DNA of 64,000 bases. It comes from Tenebrio molitor. Its lineage: Eukaryota; Arthropoda; Insecta; Coleoptera; Tenebrionidae. The notes under the pieces were generated by a model, which was given only the letters and a program-made list of their open reading frames with translations, had not been told where the DNA came from and did no database searches. A program made the position numbers and the translations under genes. Numbering within the stretch: the stretch's first letter is position 1; each line of letters starts with the position of its first letter. The DNA lies in contig NC_091050.1 of assembly GCF_963966145.1 (NCBI RefSeq), positions 7,998,001 through 8,062,000 on the forward strand. Direction: 5' to 3'. Below are positions 22,212-32,900 of the stretch, piece by piece.

Positions 22212-25200
22212 ATGTTTGAAAGTTTACTTACTGTCAAATACCTAACCTCAAAAAATTGCTTCTGTTCATTATCGGTTAATAATTTTAAACATTTACAAAG
22301 TGTGAGTATACTTAGCATCAGTGAGACGGTAAAATTATTTTTTGTTTGTTTAAAGAATTGCGTTAAATTGGTGTATGATAACGAAACATATTATGTTTCG
22401 GTGGACCCCTTGTCAGGCTCCATTGATGACCAGAGCATCGGTATTAATTCGTTGTACGCAAAAGCTTTGGGTCTGGAGGACAACTTACTAATTGCCTTGT
22501 CAGAAGTACCTAAACCTCCAACTATTCAAAGCGCCACTGTGAGAGCTTTAACTGAAAATGATCATTACGTATTGGTAATTTATTTATTGGGGTTGGAACA
22601 ATTGTATTATAATCGACTTGTAGGAATCGTTAGCAGAAAATGTTCAATCCACTCTTCTTGATCAAATTCGACTTTTGAATAACGAACAGAAGTTTGTAAT
22701 ATGGATTGGAAAATCAATCCATGTTACTGTCACTGTCTGTATGTTTAGAAATATATGTTTGAAATTAGTTAACAAGTATATTATAGGTGATATCAAGCCA
22801 GTTGCACCAGGAAAAATTGATAATCTAACAGAAATAGTTATAAAACCTCCAGAAAAACATTTCAAAAAACTCACAAATGACAAAAAAGAGTGTATTAAAA
22901 AGACTAATTATAAGAACGAAACTTTTGACTTTTTGTCTCAGTATAATAGGAGAGATAACTTGATTTTAAGAGCTGTACCGTTTAAGGAACTGACTGAAAA
23001 AATTGGAAAGTTGCACAATCCTTTCAATGTTTTTGCGTTCAGAAACGACGTTTCCAAAAATATTGTTGAGACAGATAAAAATCCATATTATTTCTCAGTA
23101 AAACCTTTTACAAATGACGACACCGAAAAATCACTCTATGTAAGACTTTACGTCTTTGAGGATTTTATCCAGGGTTTTGAATTGGGTAAAATCTGCACTG
23201 AAAACATATTTGTGAGTGACGTGTTAATAGACCACTTTGGTTGTGACACAGGAGCCAGAATATTATTGGAACCTTTCAGTGGAGCATCGCCAGAAGTGAA
23301 AGAGATAGAGATTTGTACAAAAAAGAATTATTCCATAAACATGAGTAACATTTTTAAACAGTACTTAGCAGATAGTTGTGAAAATGGAGAATTTGTTCTG
23401 AGTTCTAATGTTGTATTAGACGTAAGCAATAACTTGCGATGTTTTGTCAGATTCCAACCCAGTCAAACGAAATTTTGTGTTGTAACACCAGATTTAATAA
23501 GAGACTGCACATTAACCGTTGTCAATGTGAGTTTACCCGAGAAAGAAGTCTTGGAAAAGAACGAGTTTTCAATGAGCAAATACACGACAGACGCTGCAAA
23601 TTATCAGGAAATTATCGACAAATGTTTGTTTTTGTTCGTGTATAACACGAAAGTTTATTGTAAAATGTATAATGTGTTGATCACAGGTGAGGTGTACCTA
23701 TTGTTTGCAGTTTTGTCTGTAGTAACAAACCGTGTTGCAGGAAAATCCGGAACTGGCAAAAGTTCGTTGCTAAAAATCGTCGCAAACTCTATAAACTCGT
23801 TCCCATATTTTATTTACACGAAAAAAATTAATTGTAAGGCGATCAAGGGTAAGACTGTCGAATCGTTGCATAAGTTATTCACAACGACATTTTTTGATTT
23901 GATCCATCACCAACCGTCCGTTTTGCTTCTGGATGATCTTCAGGTGTTGTGCGAAAACGTGAATGAAACTGACGCGTTTGCGCAAAACGCTGTGTATTTT
24001 AACAGGTATGATTATCATTTATCATTATTAATGTCCCTTCATTTCATTTGCGTGATTAGAGTAAGCGAGATGTTGGAGCAGCTGTTTCAAAAATTCTGTG
24101 AGCACAATGCAGTAGGAATTCTAGCTACCGCAGAGTCTACTTCCAATTTAAATAAAAACATTTATACGACGAGGGGTAACCATTTGTTTAAAAACATCTA
24201 CAACATTAACGAATTAAATAAAGTGAGTTTCGTACGAGTCGCGACGACATTTTTGATTTTGTACTTGTAGAGCGACAGGAGAAAATTGTTGGAATTTTTA
24301 TTTTCAAATTGGGAACTTGCAGGCGTAGATTTGGAGAAGTTGGCGGAAAAAACGGAAAGTTTTGTAGTGCGGGACATTGCAGATTTAGCGAACAAAGCAT
24401 TATTCGAATCGTACCAAGAGGGTAATTCTACAATTTTCTCGCTTTCGCTTTATCGGTTCTATTAATTTTAGACCAAGACCAGAATGTAATAAAAATCAAT
24501 CAGCAACATTGCGAGAGAGCTTTAGAAACAGTCACAGAAATATGTCTCGCCGGAGTTAACTTGCTCCCCCCCGGAGACAAAGACTTGAACGACATTGGAG
24601 GTTTAGCCGAAGTCAAGAAAATTCTGATCGAGACGATGCTGTGGCCCGCGAAGGTATTGCTCCGCGTTTTTTAATTTTGGGTCAGTTTCGAAAGTCAAAA
24701 AATCTCTTTTAGTACCCTAATTTGTTTGCCAATGCGCCCCTTCGTCTCGCGTCTGGTTTGCTCCTTTATGGTCCACCGGGTACAGGTAAAACGATATTGG
24801 CAGGAGCAGCTGCCAAACATTGTGGTCTTAGGTTGATTTCCATAAAGGGGCCGGAACTTTTATCGAAGTATATCGGGGCCAGCGAGCAAGCTGTTCGTGA
24901 TGTGTTCCAGAGGTGAGAACGGGATGAGGTGACTGTCTAATTGGCGATTTATTTCTTTCCGTTTTTAGAGCACAAAGCGCCAAGCCGTGCGTATTGTTCT
25001 TCGACGAGTTCGACAGCCTCGCTCCCAGGTGAGTGCACATACTGTGAGAATAAGGCCATGTGAATCTGTCAAAATTTTATTCCACTTTTAGTGACAATTT
25101 TCTCATTTGAAAATGAAATGTTTTTCAGTGTCCAGGAATTAATTATTTTTCATTTGGATTTTTTTTAAGGTCTAACAAAACTCTGAAAGATGATAATCGT

Positions 25201-27931
25201 AGTTGTGCTGTCATAATAGAAAATAGTAACACAAAAGTAACTATTTTTGTGAAAAGAACAACTGCAAATTAAACAAACAAAAAATACCTGAACTACGATT
25301 CTAACAAAAAAAAACTTTTGATTCGCATTTGTTAATTTTCTTATTAATCGTCATTTAACGCAGTTCCCACAAGCACAAAACGTCTCGGATCGTTACACTA
25401 CGTAAAAAGAACGATTGGATTTTTGCTATCTATAAATTAAAATTTGCCTCAAAAAAATTCTAATGTATTCATAAGGTACCAAATTTTTTCATTTATGGTT
25501 TAGGTGGTAGGAAGATCTATCAGAAAGAGAAGAAAAAAGTGGTCTTTTAAAAAAAAATTGGTGATGAGGTCGTTCCGCAAAAACAAATGACGTTATGAAA
25601 CAAATTGCACGTCACAGGATGTCACCTGTCCGAGCGATTTTCTTAAAAACATCACATAACGCTATTGCGAATTTTGTTCCAAACTTTGTTATAATTGTTT
25701 CCAGTTTGATACCTATTTGCTATTTTTTTATTTTTTGCAACAGGAGAGGTCACGACAATACAGGGGTCACAGACCGCGTTGTCAACCAGCTGTTGACGCA
25801 ATTGGACGGCATCGAAACCCTTTCCGGTGTATTTGTTTTAGCGGCAACGTCACGACCAGACCTTCTCGATCCGGCCCTTTTGAGACCCGGCCGGCTCGAC
25901 ATTCACCTTCGTTGTTCCCTACCTGACAAGGTACTCCGAACTTTGAATTTTTTTCATTTCACATCTTCCGACCGTCTCATTCCAGAATTCCCGATTAGCA
26001 ATCTTAAACGTTCTATCCAAGCCCATGAAATTATCCACCGATGTGGATTTGTCGGAAGTGGCTCGCGCCACCGACGGATTTTCCGGTGCAGACTTGCAGG
26101 CCGTGCTTTACAGTGCCCAGCTGGATTCCGTGAAAGGTCTCCTTGAAGACGAGGTGAGTGGAGCAATTTCGCGTTAAGCCGTTTTCTTAGGCTTTATTGG
26201 ACAAGTTAGTGAGATAGGCGTCTTGGTTTGCCGCTAACTACTCTAGGCACATTACACGATAACAATATCATTCGGATTATACAGCGCTAGGTAGTATCTT
26301 GATTGCTTTATAATGAGAAGCAAGTATTGAGCCTGCCGGCACAGTCGTTTCCTTATTGACGTCACTTCCGTTGATTCGTCCTGAAGACGTGCGGCATAAA
26401 AACCGTGCCATCAATCGATCACGACAATAGGTGTCGCTACAACTTTCAACCAATAAAAGAGGCGTCAGTCCACATCAAAAGAGAACCGACACCGGCACTG
26501 CATGCCTCAAAACTAAATTCCGTTAATGAAGACGACTAATGACTGAAGCAATTATTGCTCTAATAGATGTCGCCCCCTCGCGTTGTTTTAAGAGCGCCAC
26601 ATTTCGACGAGTATACGCATTTTAAAGGGAGAATCGCGTGCGTTTTACTTTCTACATAATTAACCGCGATAACCGATTCGGTGATGTTTACCTAAATGTC
26701 ATGTGAACAAAATATTCGCAAGACCAACGGGGACTCGCAGATAGATTCATATTCGCTTAAAGCTGTTTGAATCAATCCACGAATCGACTTTTGCTTTTCA
26801 CGGATATGCAAAAACAGTTGATAACACAGCCTAACAAAAAATATTTTTTTGTTCGACGCTGTCAGAATTTGAGAATTTTCTCCTATGTGAACGGATTTTG
26901 ATAAATGTCACAACTTGTCAAAACGAAACGTCAAGCTAATTTTAAAGATTTTAAGCGATTTGGAGCCTTTAAGGGGCTCGTCGAACAAAAAAACGTTGTA
27001 TTCAACTCGTTCGTGTGTAAATTGGGTCTTTTTTGGCAAAAGACCCAATTTACGCACAAACTCATTAAATAAACTACTATTATTGTTTGTTGAATTAACT
27101 AAGTAATTTATGATGTTGTTCTGAAATTTTTTTGGAATTATTTCTTCCACACTATTATACAATTAATTCGTGTGAAATTAATTTTTCAGTCAAATTGTTT
27201 GCGGAACGACAATAAGATTAATTGATTAATGGATGCAAACAAGTTTCGTAAATGACGGCAGTTACCGACTGTAGCAATGATTGCCGTTGTAGATGTCGCC
27301 CCCTCGCGTTGTTTTTAGCAGCCCCACATTCCGTCAAGTGTACGTATTTTAAAGGGAGAATCCCGCGAGTTCATTTCGCCTTCTCCATAATTAACTACAA
27401 TATTTGATTCGAGTTCGTTTGTTACGGTCGTTTTAATTTCAATATGGGATCGCAATTAACGCCTGTTAAATACATGCTTATATTTCGCTTAATTTAATTT
27501 GTGTTTGAATTGAATGGGCTTTGATTGTTAATTTTACCTTCACTTAGCCTCGTTGGGGCATTGTTCGGTGCCATATCGAATTTGTTGCTTTGAATTATTT
27601 TCAATGCGACTAATTAATGATTTTCTGTTTTGTTTTGTTAACGGCGCACGCTGAGAACGAGAAGAAGTAATTTATTTTGGATTTATTTAACGTCGTTTTC
27701 AGGATAACATACAAGAATTTCAACCGGAGGTACATCAGGGTCAGTTGATGGAAGCTGTCAAAAATACCAGACCGTCTTTGACCAAAGTGGAACAAAGAAA
27801 ATACGAACAAATGTAGGGAAAATGTTTGTTTCATTAAACAGTTTTTAGTGTTCATTAATTACAGATACAAGAAGTTTGAGGGAGGCGAAAGTAGTGATTT
27901 TACGCCTGGAAGCAGAGCCACACTCGCGTAA
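22212..27931 (+). CDS. Pex1: Pex1, peroxisomal AAA+ ATPase
   Basis: Fourteen exons: 22212-22301, 22356-22574, 22624-22738, 22787-23686, 23741-24005, 24060-24222, 24271-24421, 24472-24653, 24713-24912, 24969-25028, 25744-25930, 25986-26153, 27703-27812, 27865-27931. They encode 958 residues (human 1283), the loss being mostly in the N-terminal half. AAA domain D1 has Walker A GKSGTGKS (442-449) and Walker B LLLDD (503-507); a D in place of the catalytic E is also found in human PEX1 D1. D2 is fully active in type: GPPGTGKT (715-722), LFFDE (771-775), and DPALLRPGRLD with the arginine finger region. GPELLSKYIGASEQAVRD is near-identical to human. The C-terminus TPGSRATLA matches the family end. 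With Pex6 it pulls the Pex5 receptor out of the peroxisome membrane. Introns 1, 3, 4 and 5 (54, 48, 54 and 54 nt) contain no in-frame stop. Introns 10 and 12 are large and repeat-bearing. Confidence 0.96.
25440..25690. repeat. Dispersed repeat in Pex1 intron 10 (copy 1)
   Basis: About 250 bp share a common order of blocks with 55430-55690: a tttaggt(g/a)gtagga block, an aaga-rich run, gatga(g/c)gtc, acgt(t/c)at, then cctgtccgagcg, aaaacat(c)a..taacgc(t/g)att. Both copies have the same orientation. Neither shows terminal inverted repeats or a reading frame. The class is unknown. Confidence 0.65.
26528..26690. repeat. Pex1 intron 12 repeated block, copy 1
   Basis: Roughly 150 bp are about 75% identical to 27250-27415. 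The best kept parts are agatgtcgccccctcgcgtt and attttaaagggagaatc, with cataattaac near the end. It is non-coding and richer in GC than its surroundings. Confidence 0.7.
26844..27057. repeat. Inverted repeats and strong hairpin in Pex1 intron 12
   Basis: tttttttgttcgacg at about 26844-26858 is inverted at 26979-26994. Just beyond, 27013-27032 and 27038-27057 form a 20-bp hairpin with one mismatch and a 5-nt loop (arm aaattgggtctttt). The layout suggests a non-autonomous transposon, perhaps with a terminal hairpin, inserted between the two repeated blocks of this intron. Confidence 0.6.
27250..27415. repeat. Pex1 intron 12 repeated block, copy 2
   Basis: Same orientation as copy 1, with the start points about 720 bp apart. 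The two copies bracket the hairpin element, so they could be remnants of long direct repeats of an inserted element or a local duplication of a regulatory block. Confidence 0.7.
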
Positions 27932-27944
27932 TTACATATTGCTT

Positions 27945-27950
27945 AATAAA
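27945..27950 (+). terminator. Poly(A) signal AATAAA for Pex1
   Basis: The hexamer begins 14 nt after the stop codon and is followed by a T-rich stretch, so the 3' UTR is very short. A second AATAAA lies near 28086. Confidence 0.6.
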
Positions 27951-28715
27951 GGTTTTTTTTTTGGTTGGATTGTTTTTGGTGTTTTTATTTTAGAATGTAT
28001 ATTTTTGTTTTTTCTTTATTATGCAATGAAAGTAGTTTGTGTTGATATTCAACACTGATATTGTTCTTTGTTTCTTTATTGTTTTAATAAAATATTTGGT
28101 ACTGAAAGTCTTTATGTTTTAAACCTATTCATAAAATAAGACGTATTTAAAAAATATATGGATACAGACTGGGCGTAAATTGTCCTCCTTTCCTTTTCCA
28201 ATTTTTGAACCAGGCAAGAGACACTTTGGACAAACATGAAATGATATCGCTTTTTAACACAAATCTGGAGAGAATCTGTAAAGATGGCACTGTCAACTTT
28301 GAAATTTCAAATAGCAGAAAAAGGTCACGTGACACATCATTTGAGAGGTCCTTCTATTCTCTATCCAACTACTGATTTTTCACGATCATTTAAATATTCT
28401 CCACTGTTTCTTTTTTGTCTGGTTCAAAAGTTAGAGACGGGGGAGGACTATTTACGTCCGTGCTGTATATAAAATTTATAGACATCCTAACACCTAACGC
28501 TTGTGTTACTTATGCAACCCATATTTCACCGAGTAATTTTGTTAAGGTTTGTTTGATAAATGAGAAGCAGCAATAGTATTTTTTTTTTTTTTTGATAAAC
28601 AGTAAACTGGTAACAATATTCCAATTTGTAAAAGTATACGACGAATATTTAATAAATTAAAAAAAAAATTCTACAACTACCAGAACCGGTAAGATGTACA
28701 TATGACTTAAGTAGG
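27951..28715. other. Intergenic, nothing recognised
   Basis: AT-rich sequence downstream of Pex1, with no supportable gene or repeat structure. Confidence 0.5.
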
Positions 28716-28968
28716 TACAGTCGCGAGCAATAAATTTTGATCGTCAAGGTCATTCTTTGACGTAATCGAAAATGTTCCTTTGTAAAACAGTCGTAAATAT
28801 CATAACCTATCATCACGTTGTATGACATTAATTGTCATTTTTTTTTAATTTTTTTGACACTTTGTTGACATGGACATAATTAGACAGGGAAAATTTTTAA
28901 ATTTGTGACAATCTAACCAAATTTTGAAATGACATTGACGACCAAAATTTATTGCTCGCGACAGTACA
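28716..28968. mobile_element. 253-bp MITE with about 36-bp terminal repeats
   Basis: Arms 28716-28754 and 28927-28968 are inverted copies with few mismatches; they share gtcgcgagcaataaatttt. The interior is non-coding and AT-rich. No second copy was seen in the window. Confidence 0.8.
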
Positions 28969-29088
28969 TTGTACATTGTTAAAATGAGCAGTATGGTTTG
29001 TAATTCTTGTGCATTCTCCAGTTGTTACCATTTCTTCAAGATTTACGTGAACAAGAATTTCAGAAGAAAATAGTTGTCTAGGGTATTT

Positions 29089-29272
29089 GCCGAGTGATAA
29101 TGAGCCCGACGGAATTGAAAAATTGAAAATGCAACCCACAATACGAGTACATCTCCAAAGTAAACCTAGATAACCTACGCGTCCATATTCAGGTTTACCT
29201 TGCAAGTGTATTTTGGGTTGCATTTTCAATTCCGCCGGGCTTATAATCACTCGTGAAATACCTGTAGATGTA
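29089..29272. mobile_element. MITE (CCCGACGGAATTG family), copy 2
   Basis: Arms of about 55 bp contain cccgacggaattgaaa and aaaatgcaacccacaatac with an inverted, slightly diverged right arm. The left arm has a short duplication (ttgaaaattgaaaa). The better preserved copy is at 36400-36568. Confidence 0.8.
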
Positions 29273-29529
29273 TCTACATGTAGGTACCTAATTGTAAAAA
29301 ATGAAGCTAAGCATTTTAAGTTAAAAACACTTTGAGAAAGCTTACATTTGACTGCTGTAAGTTATTCTAGGCGTGCTTAAGTATATCTAAAGCTGATCAA
29401 CAGTTGTAAAGTTTGTTATGCTTTCTAGGAATTTTTGATTTTAATAATGTGCTTAACATGTGCTCTCCATTGATCTAGAACTGTTGGGCGTTGTCTTCAA
29501 TGATAAAAAATGTAAGAGAGATTATGAAT
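29273..29529. other. Short unannotated spacer
   Basis: No coding or repeat feature was recognised between the MITE and the foldback structure. Confidence 0.4.
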
Positions 29530-29975
29530 AGTATATTATATATTGAGGGAGAGAAATGCATGATTTTTCCTAAGGTGCAGTTTGTAGCCAGAGGGCGAAG
29601 CCCGAGGGCTACAAAGCACCGAAGGAAAAATGAGCATTCTCTCCAGAAGTATATATACTATTTTTTTCACGGTAGGGAGTAGAAACAGCACAAAAATCTC
29701 AAATTTTAAGAATAAAAAAATGATGACAAATGAGTTGTCATCTTTCGATGAATTTAATGGAATTAGTAGTTGCCTTGACAACACAATTAGATTTTTGTCA
29801 CAACAGTCAAAAAAAATGAAAACTCCCATTAGATTTTTGTCACAACTGTCAAAAAAATGAAAACTCCCTAGGGAGCAAATATTTGCAAATATTTGCTCCC
29901 TAGGGAGAAAATGCTCTACTTCTGTCACGATGTTGACATCCGAAAAGTTGATTTCTACTCCCGATCGTGAAAAAA
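29530..29975. repeat. Compound foldback element with a perfect 44-bp palindrome
   Basis: Part one (29530-29659) is an inverted repeat with arms of about 55 bp meeting at gtagccagagggcgaagccc. Part two (29662-29975) is bounded by 24-bp inverted ends (ttcacggtagggagtagaaa and its inverse). Inside lie two tandem units of about 42 bp (29787-29828 and 29829-29869, containing agatttttgtcacaac) and a perfect palindrome of 2 x 22 bp (29864-29907, arm ctccctagggagcaaatatt). No reading frame of note. Confidence 0.85.
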
Positions 29976-32900
29976 CAGATATTTTTCTTTATTTAATTGT
30001 ATATTCATATTTAGTGTGACGCGTATGTTTCGATTTTAATTTTTAAAATTAAATTAAATTAACAAAAGTAATAGCATAGTTTCGTAATTTTAATTGTGAA
30101 TTAATTAATTGTAAGAATTTTTAATTTGACGATTTGAATGGTAGGTAATAACTGCAAGTACAAAGAGTCCACATTTCATAATTGCTTCATTGCGATGATA
30201 AATAACCTTTGTGTCTAGATACAATTACGTTACTTTCTACAAAGGCCATTGCGGGTCCATTGTTGACTAAAGTCCTCCAGAATGTCCAATTCATCAAATT
30301 CAATTATCGCTTTTCAGATGGTGCTTTCTTTTCATTACAAAGCTATATTTGGTTTACAAACACTCGAATGGCATTTCATAATGGCACCGTGCAGACTTAT
30401 TATTGGTTTTTCGACTTGTAATAATTTTTCCCGGTTTCTTTTTGTAATTATCCGAAGAAATTGGCATTAAATTTGCGGTAACTATTCAGGATGGTTGCGC
30501 CGTCTTCAAAGAATCCCTTTGTGGGTCTGTTTGCGCGTACAAGCAAAGGGTATTTGTGTATCTTTTATGTAATAGTTTATTCGAATCCATTCGAAATCGG
30601 GGTGCGGAAAATGTAAACGCATAACATAAATTGAACCAGAGACGGAAGATTTATTGAAATTTAATCCACACTTTGTAATTTATCCATGCGTCCATGCCGC
30701 AATGTAATTTGTTTAAGTTATTAAGGATTATAATCTTTTCTATGTGCGTCCGATTCAATTCGACGACGGGAGGACCGTCTCGGAAATGTTCAAGAACGAA
30801 TCTTGTTGTGGAGATGTAGGAAGCCGTGACGATACGACGTTTCTCTGCAACGTTGTTCGGTTCTGATATTTTTTGGTTTATTTAACTTGTAAACCAATGC
30901 GTACATTCAGACATATTGAAAAGCGCCTCCCGTTTACAATTGGTTTATCACAATGCCGCCGCTCAAATAAACCGGCGACGGCTGCAGCTAGATTTTTGAC
31001 AGAAATGCAGTTTTACCAAGAAACGGGCTGCATCCAAGCGGATAAAATCACACAAGAATATTTGTACTTAATTCCGATTCATTACGAAATTAAATTAGTT
31101 TTAATCAAATCAATCAAGTAGGTAGATATACCTACTTGATTCATTATGAATGTGCATCTTAGGCGACTATGGAAAACTGATTTTAGTTTGGCAACTGTGG
31201 CCTAAAGACCCGCATCTAGTGTTTTGTTTTGTTATGGTTGCCAACCATGTTGTTGAAAATATGCTATAACAATTAATTTAATTGTCACCAATCCAGATTT
31301 TGTAAGATTTCATCGCAAATGTGTAGCTGCAGATAGATATGTTGTAAGTGTGATAATAAAACTCCATCTTACAATGTTTATTAAGTTCAATTTAAAACTC
31401 AAAACAAAACAAAACATGGAAGCTCTGCTTTATATCAAATATTAAAATGACGTTTACTTTTACGGCCGTCGATTGTTTTCGGTAGGCGAAGCGCTCATTT
31501 CGCGTTCGGTTGCACACAAAATAATTTTGAATATCAACGATAACTGTAATTTTTAAGCTTTTTAGTTGTAATTAAGTTTTAAGCGAGACAAATTTGAACG
31601 GTTAATAGATTTTCACTTTTATTTATTAAACTCCGTGCTTAGTTCCATTAGATTATGAGTACTAATTATTGAAATTTAATTTTCCCCTTAAACCCTGAAG
31701 TCGTTCGTTGGGTGGTGGAGAGAGACAAGAACAGAGAGAAATAAAATGCCTTAATCGTGCCATTACGTAATTAATTCAGTTAATAAGGGTACCCGAGCGT
31801 ACTCGACAATGTTGATAGGTATGTAGAATTTAATTACAATTTTCGGCGACCTGAAAAACTGTTCGAACGCCGTTTTGTGCATTTTAATTGGCACCTTGTT
31901 CCAAAACAGCATTCACACACAAATGCACAAAGCCCTCGTTATGCATGTGCGTAATAGAATGCACAAACATTCCGTGAAATGGTTTTAGCTCTTGTTAAAT
32001 TGAACTAAAAATGTCATGCGGAAATAATAATAATCTAATACAGTGTCGACGCGTCGAAAGCTCTCATCCGTTGGAAATTACAATCATCACACGAAAAATA
32101 GAAAAACTCGTCATCACAACGCCATCAAAATTAGTGCAAATTGGCAGAAAATACAGACCGGCCTCTCTCTCATCATTTGCAATATTCATCATAACTGGTG
32201 CAGCGCGGAGAGGATCAAATTCGTTTTACCTCGTTCTCCCTGAAAAAGGTGTCGGCTGAAACTGAAACAGGACGTCTACGGTTAAATTGGCGTGATATCG
32301 TCCATTACCACGTGGAAATTACGGCTGTTTCCCACAAATGCTAATTTGTGCGACAGAGGATCGCTTAATCGACGGCGTTTCGGATATTGCCAATCGTTCA
32401 GCAGTTGGACATCGGAAAACGCCGGTCCATTTGTGCAAAGGTTCCACAGTTTTCAGTTTTCGACTAGGTGAAGGTTCTTTGTCTCGGACCTGGGGGTTAA
32501 CACTTTGTCACCCTCGCCGATCGTATTTCGATGAACGCCATCCGTGAAACAACGTGAGAGGTTGGAAATTGTTTCGCCTCTCCTTAAATTGTTTCATGCA
32601 GGCGATTAGAACTCGGCCATCTGTGAGTTAACATTGTTATCTTGAAAATTGTTGCTGATGGAAATTTATGTTAGGTGCCAATGCTTCAGCAGCGCTTGGG
32701 GCAGTATTCGCTGTATTAAAGTCATTTTATAGGTCAGCAGTTTTTGTCTTGATGCAGCAATTCAGCTTTCTGTATTATTGTGTTAACATCTCCGACGTTT
32801 TTTCACTCGAACAATGGCGCTAACGAATACGTTTTTAAAAATGCACAGTTACAAATGAACACAAATAAGAATGAGCGTTCCTTGTAAACTTCTTCAAAAG

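Noticed and set aside
22675..24270. Pex1 part as one 531-codon exon
   Set aside because: Three GT/AG introns of 48-54 nt fit exactly, and their removal restores alignment with the family, notably around the D1 P-loop.
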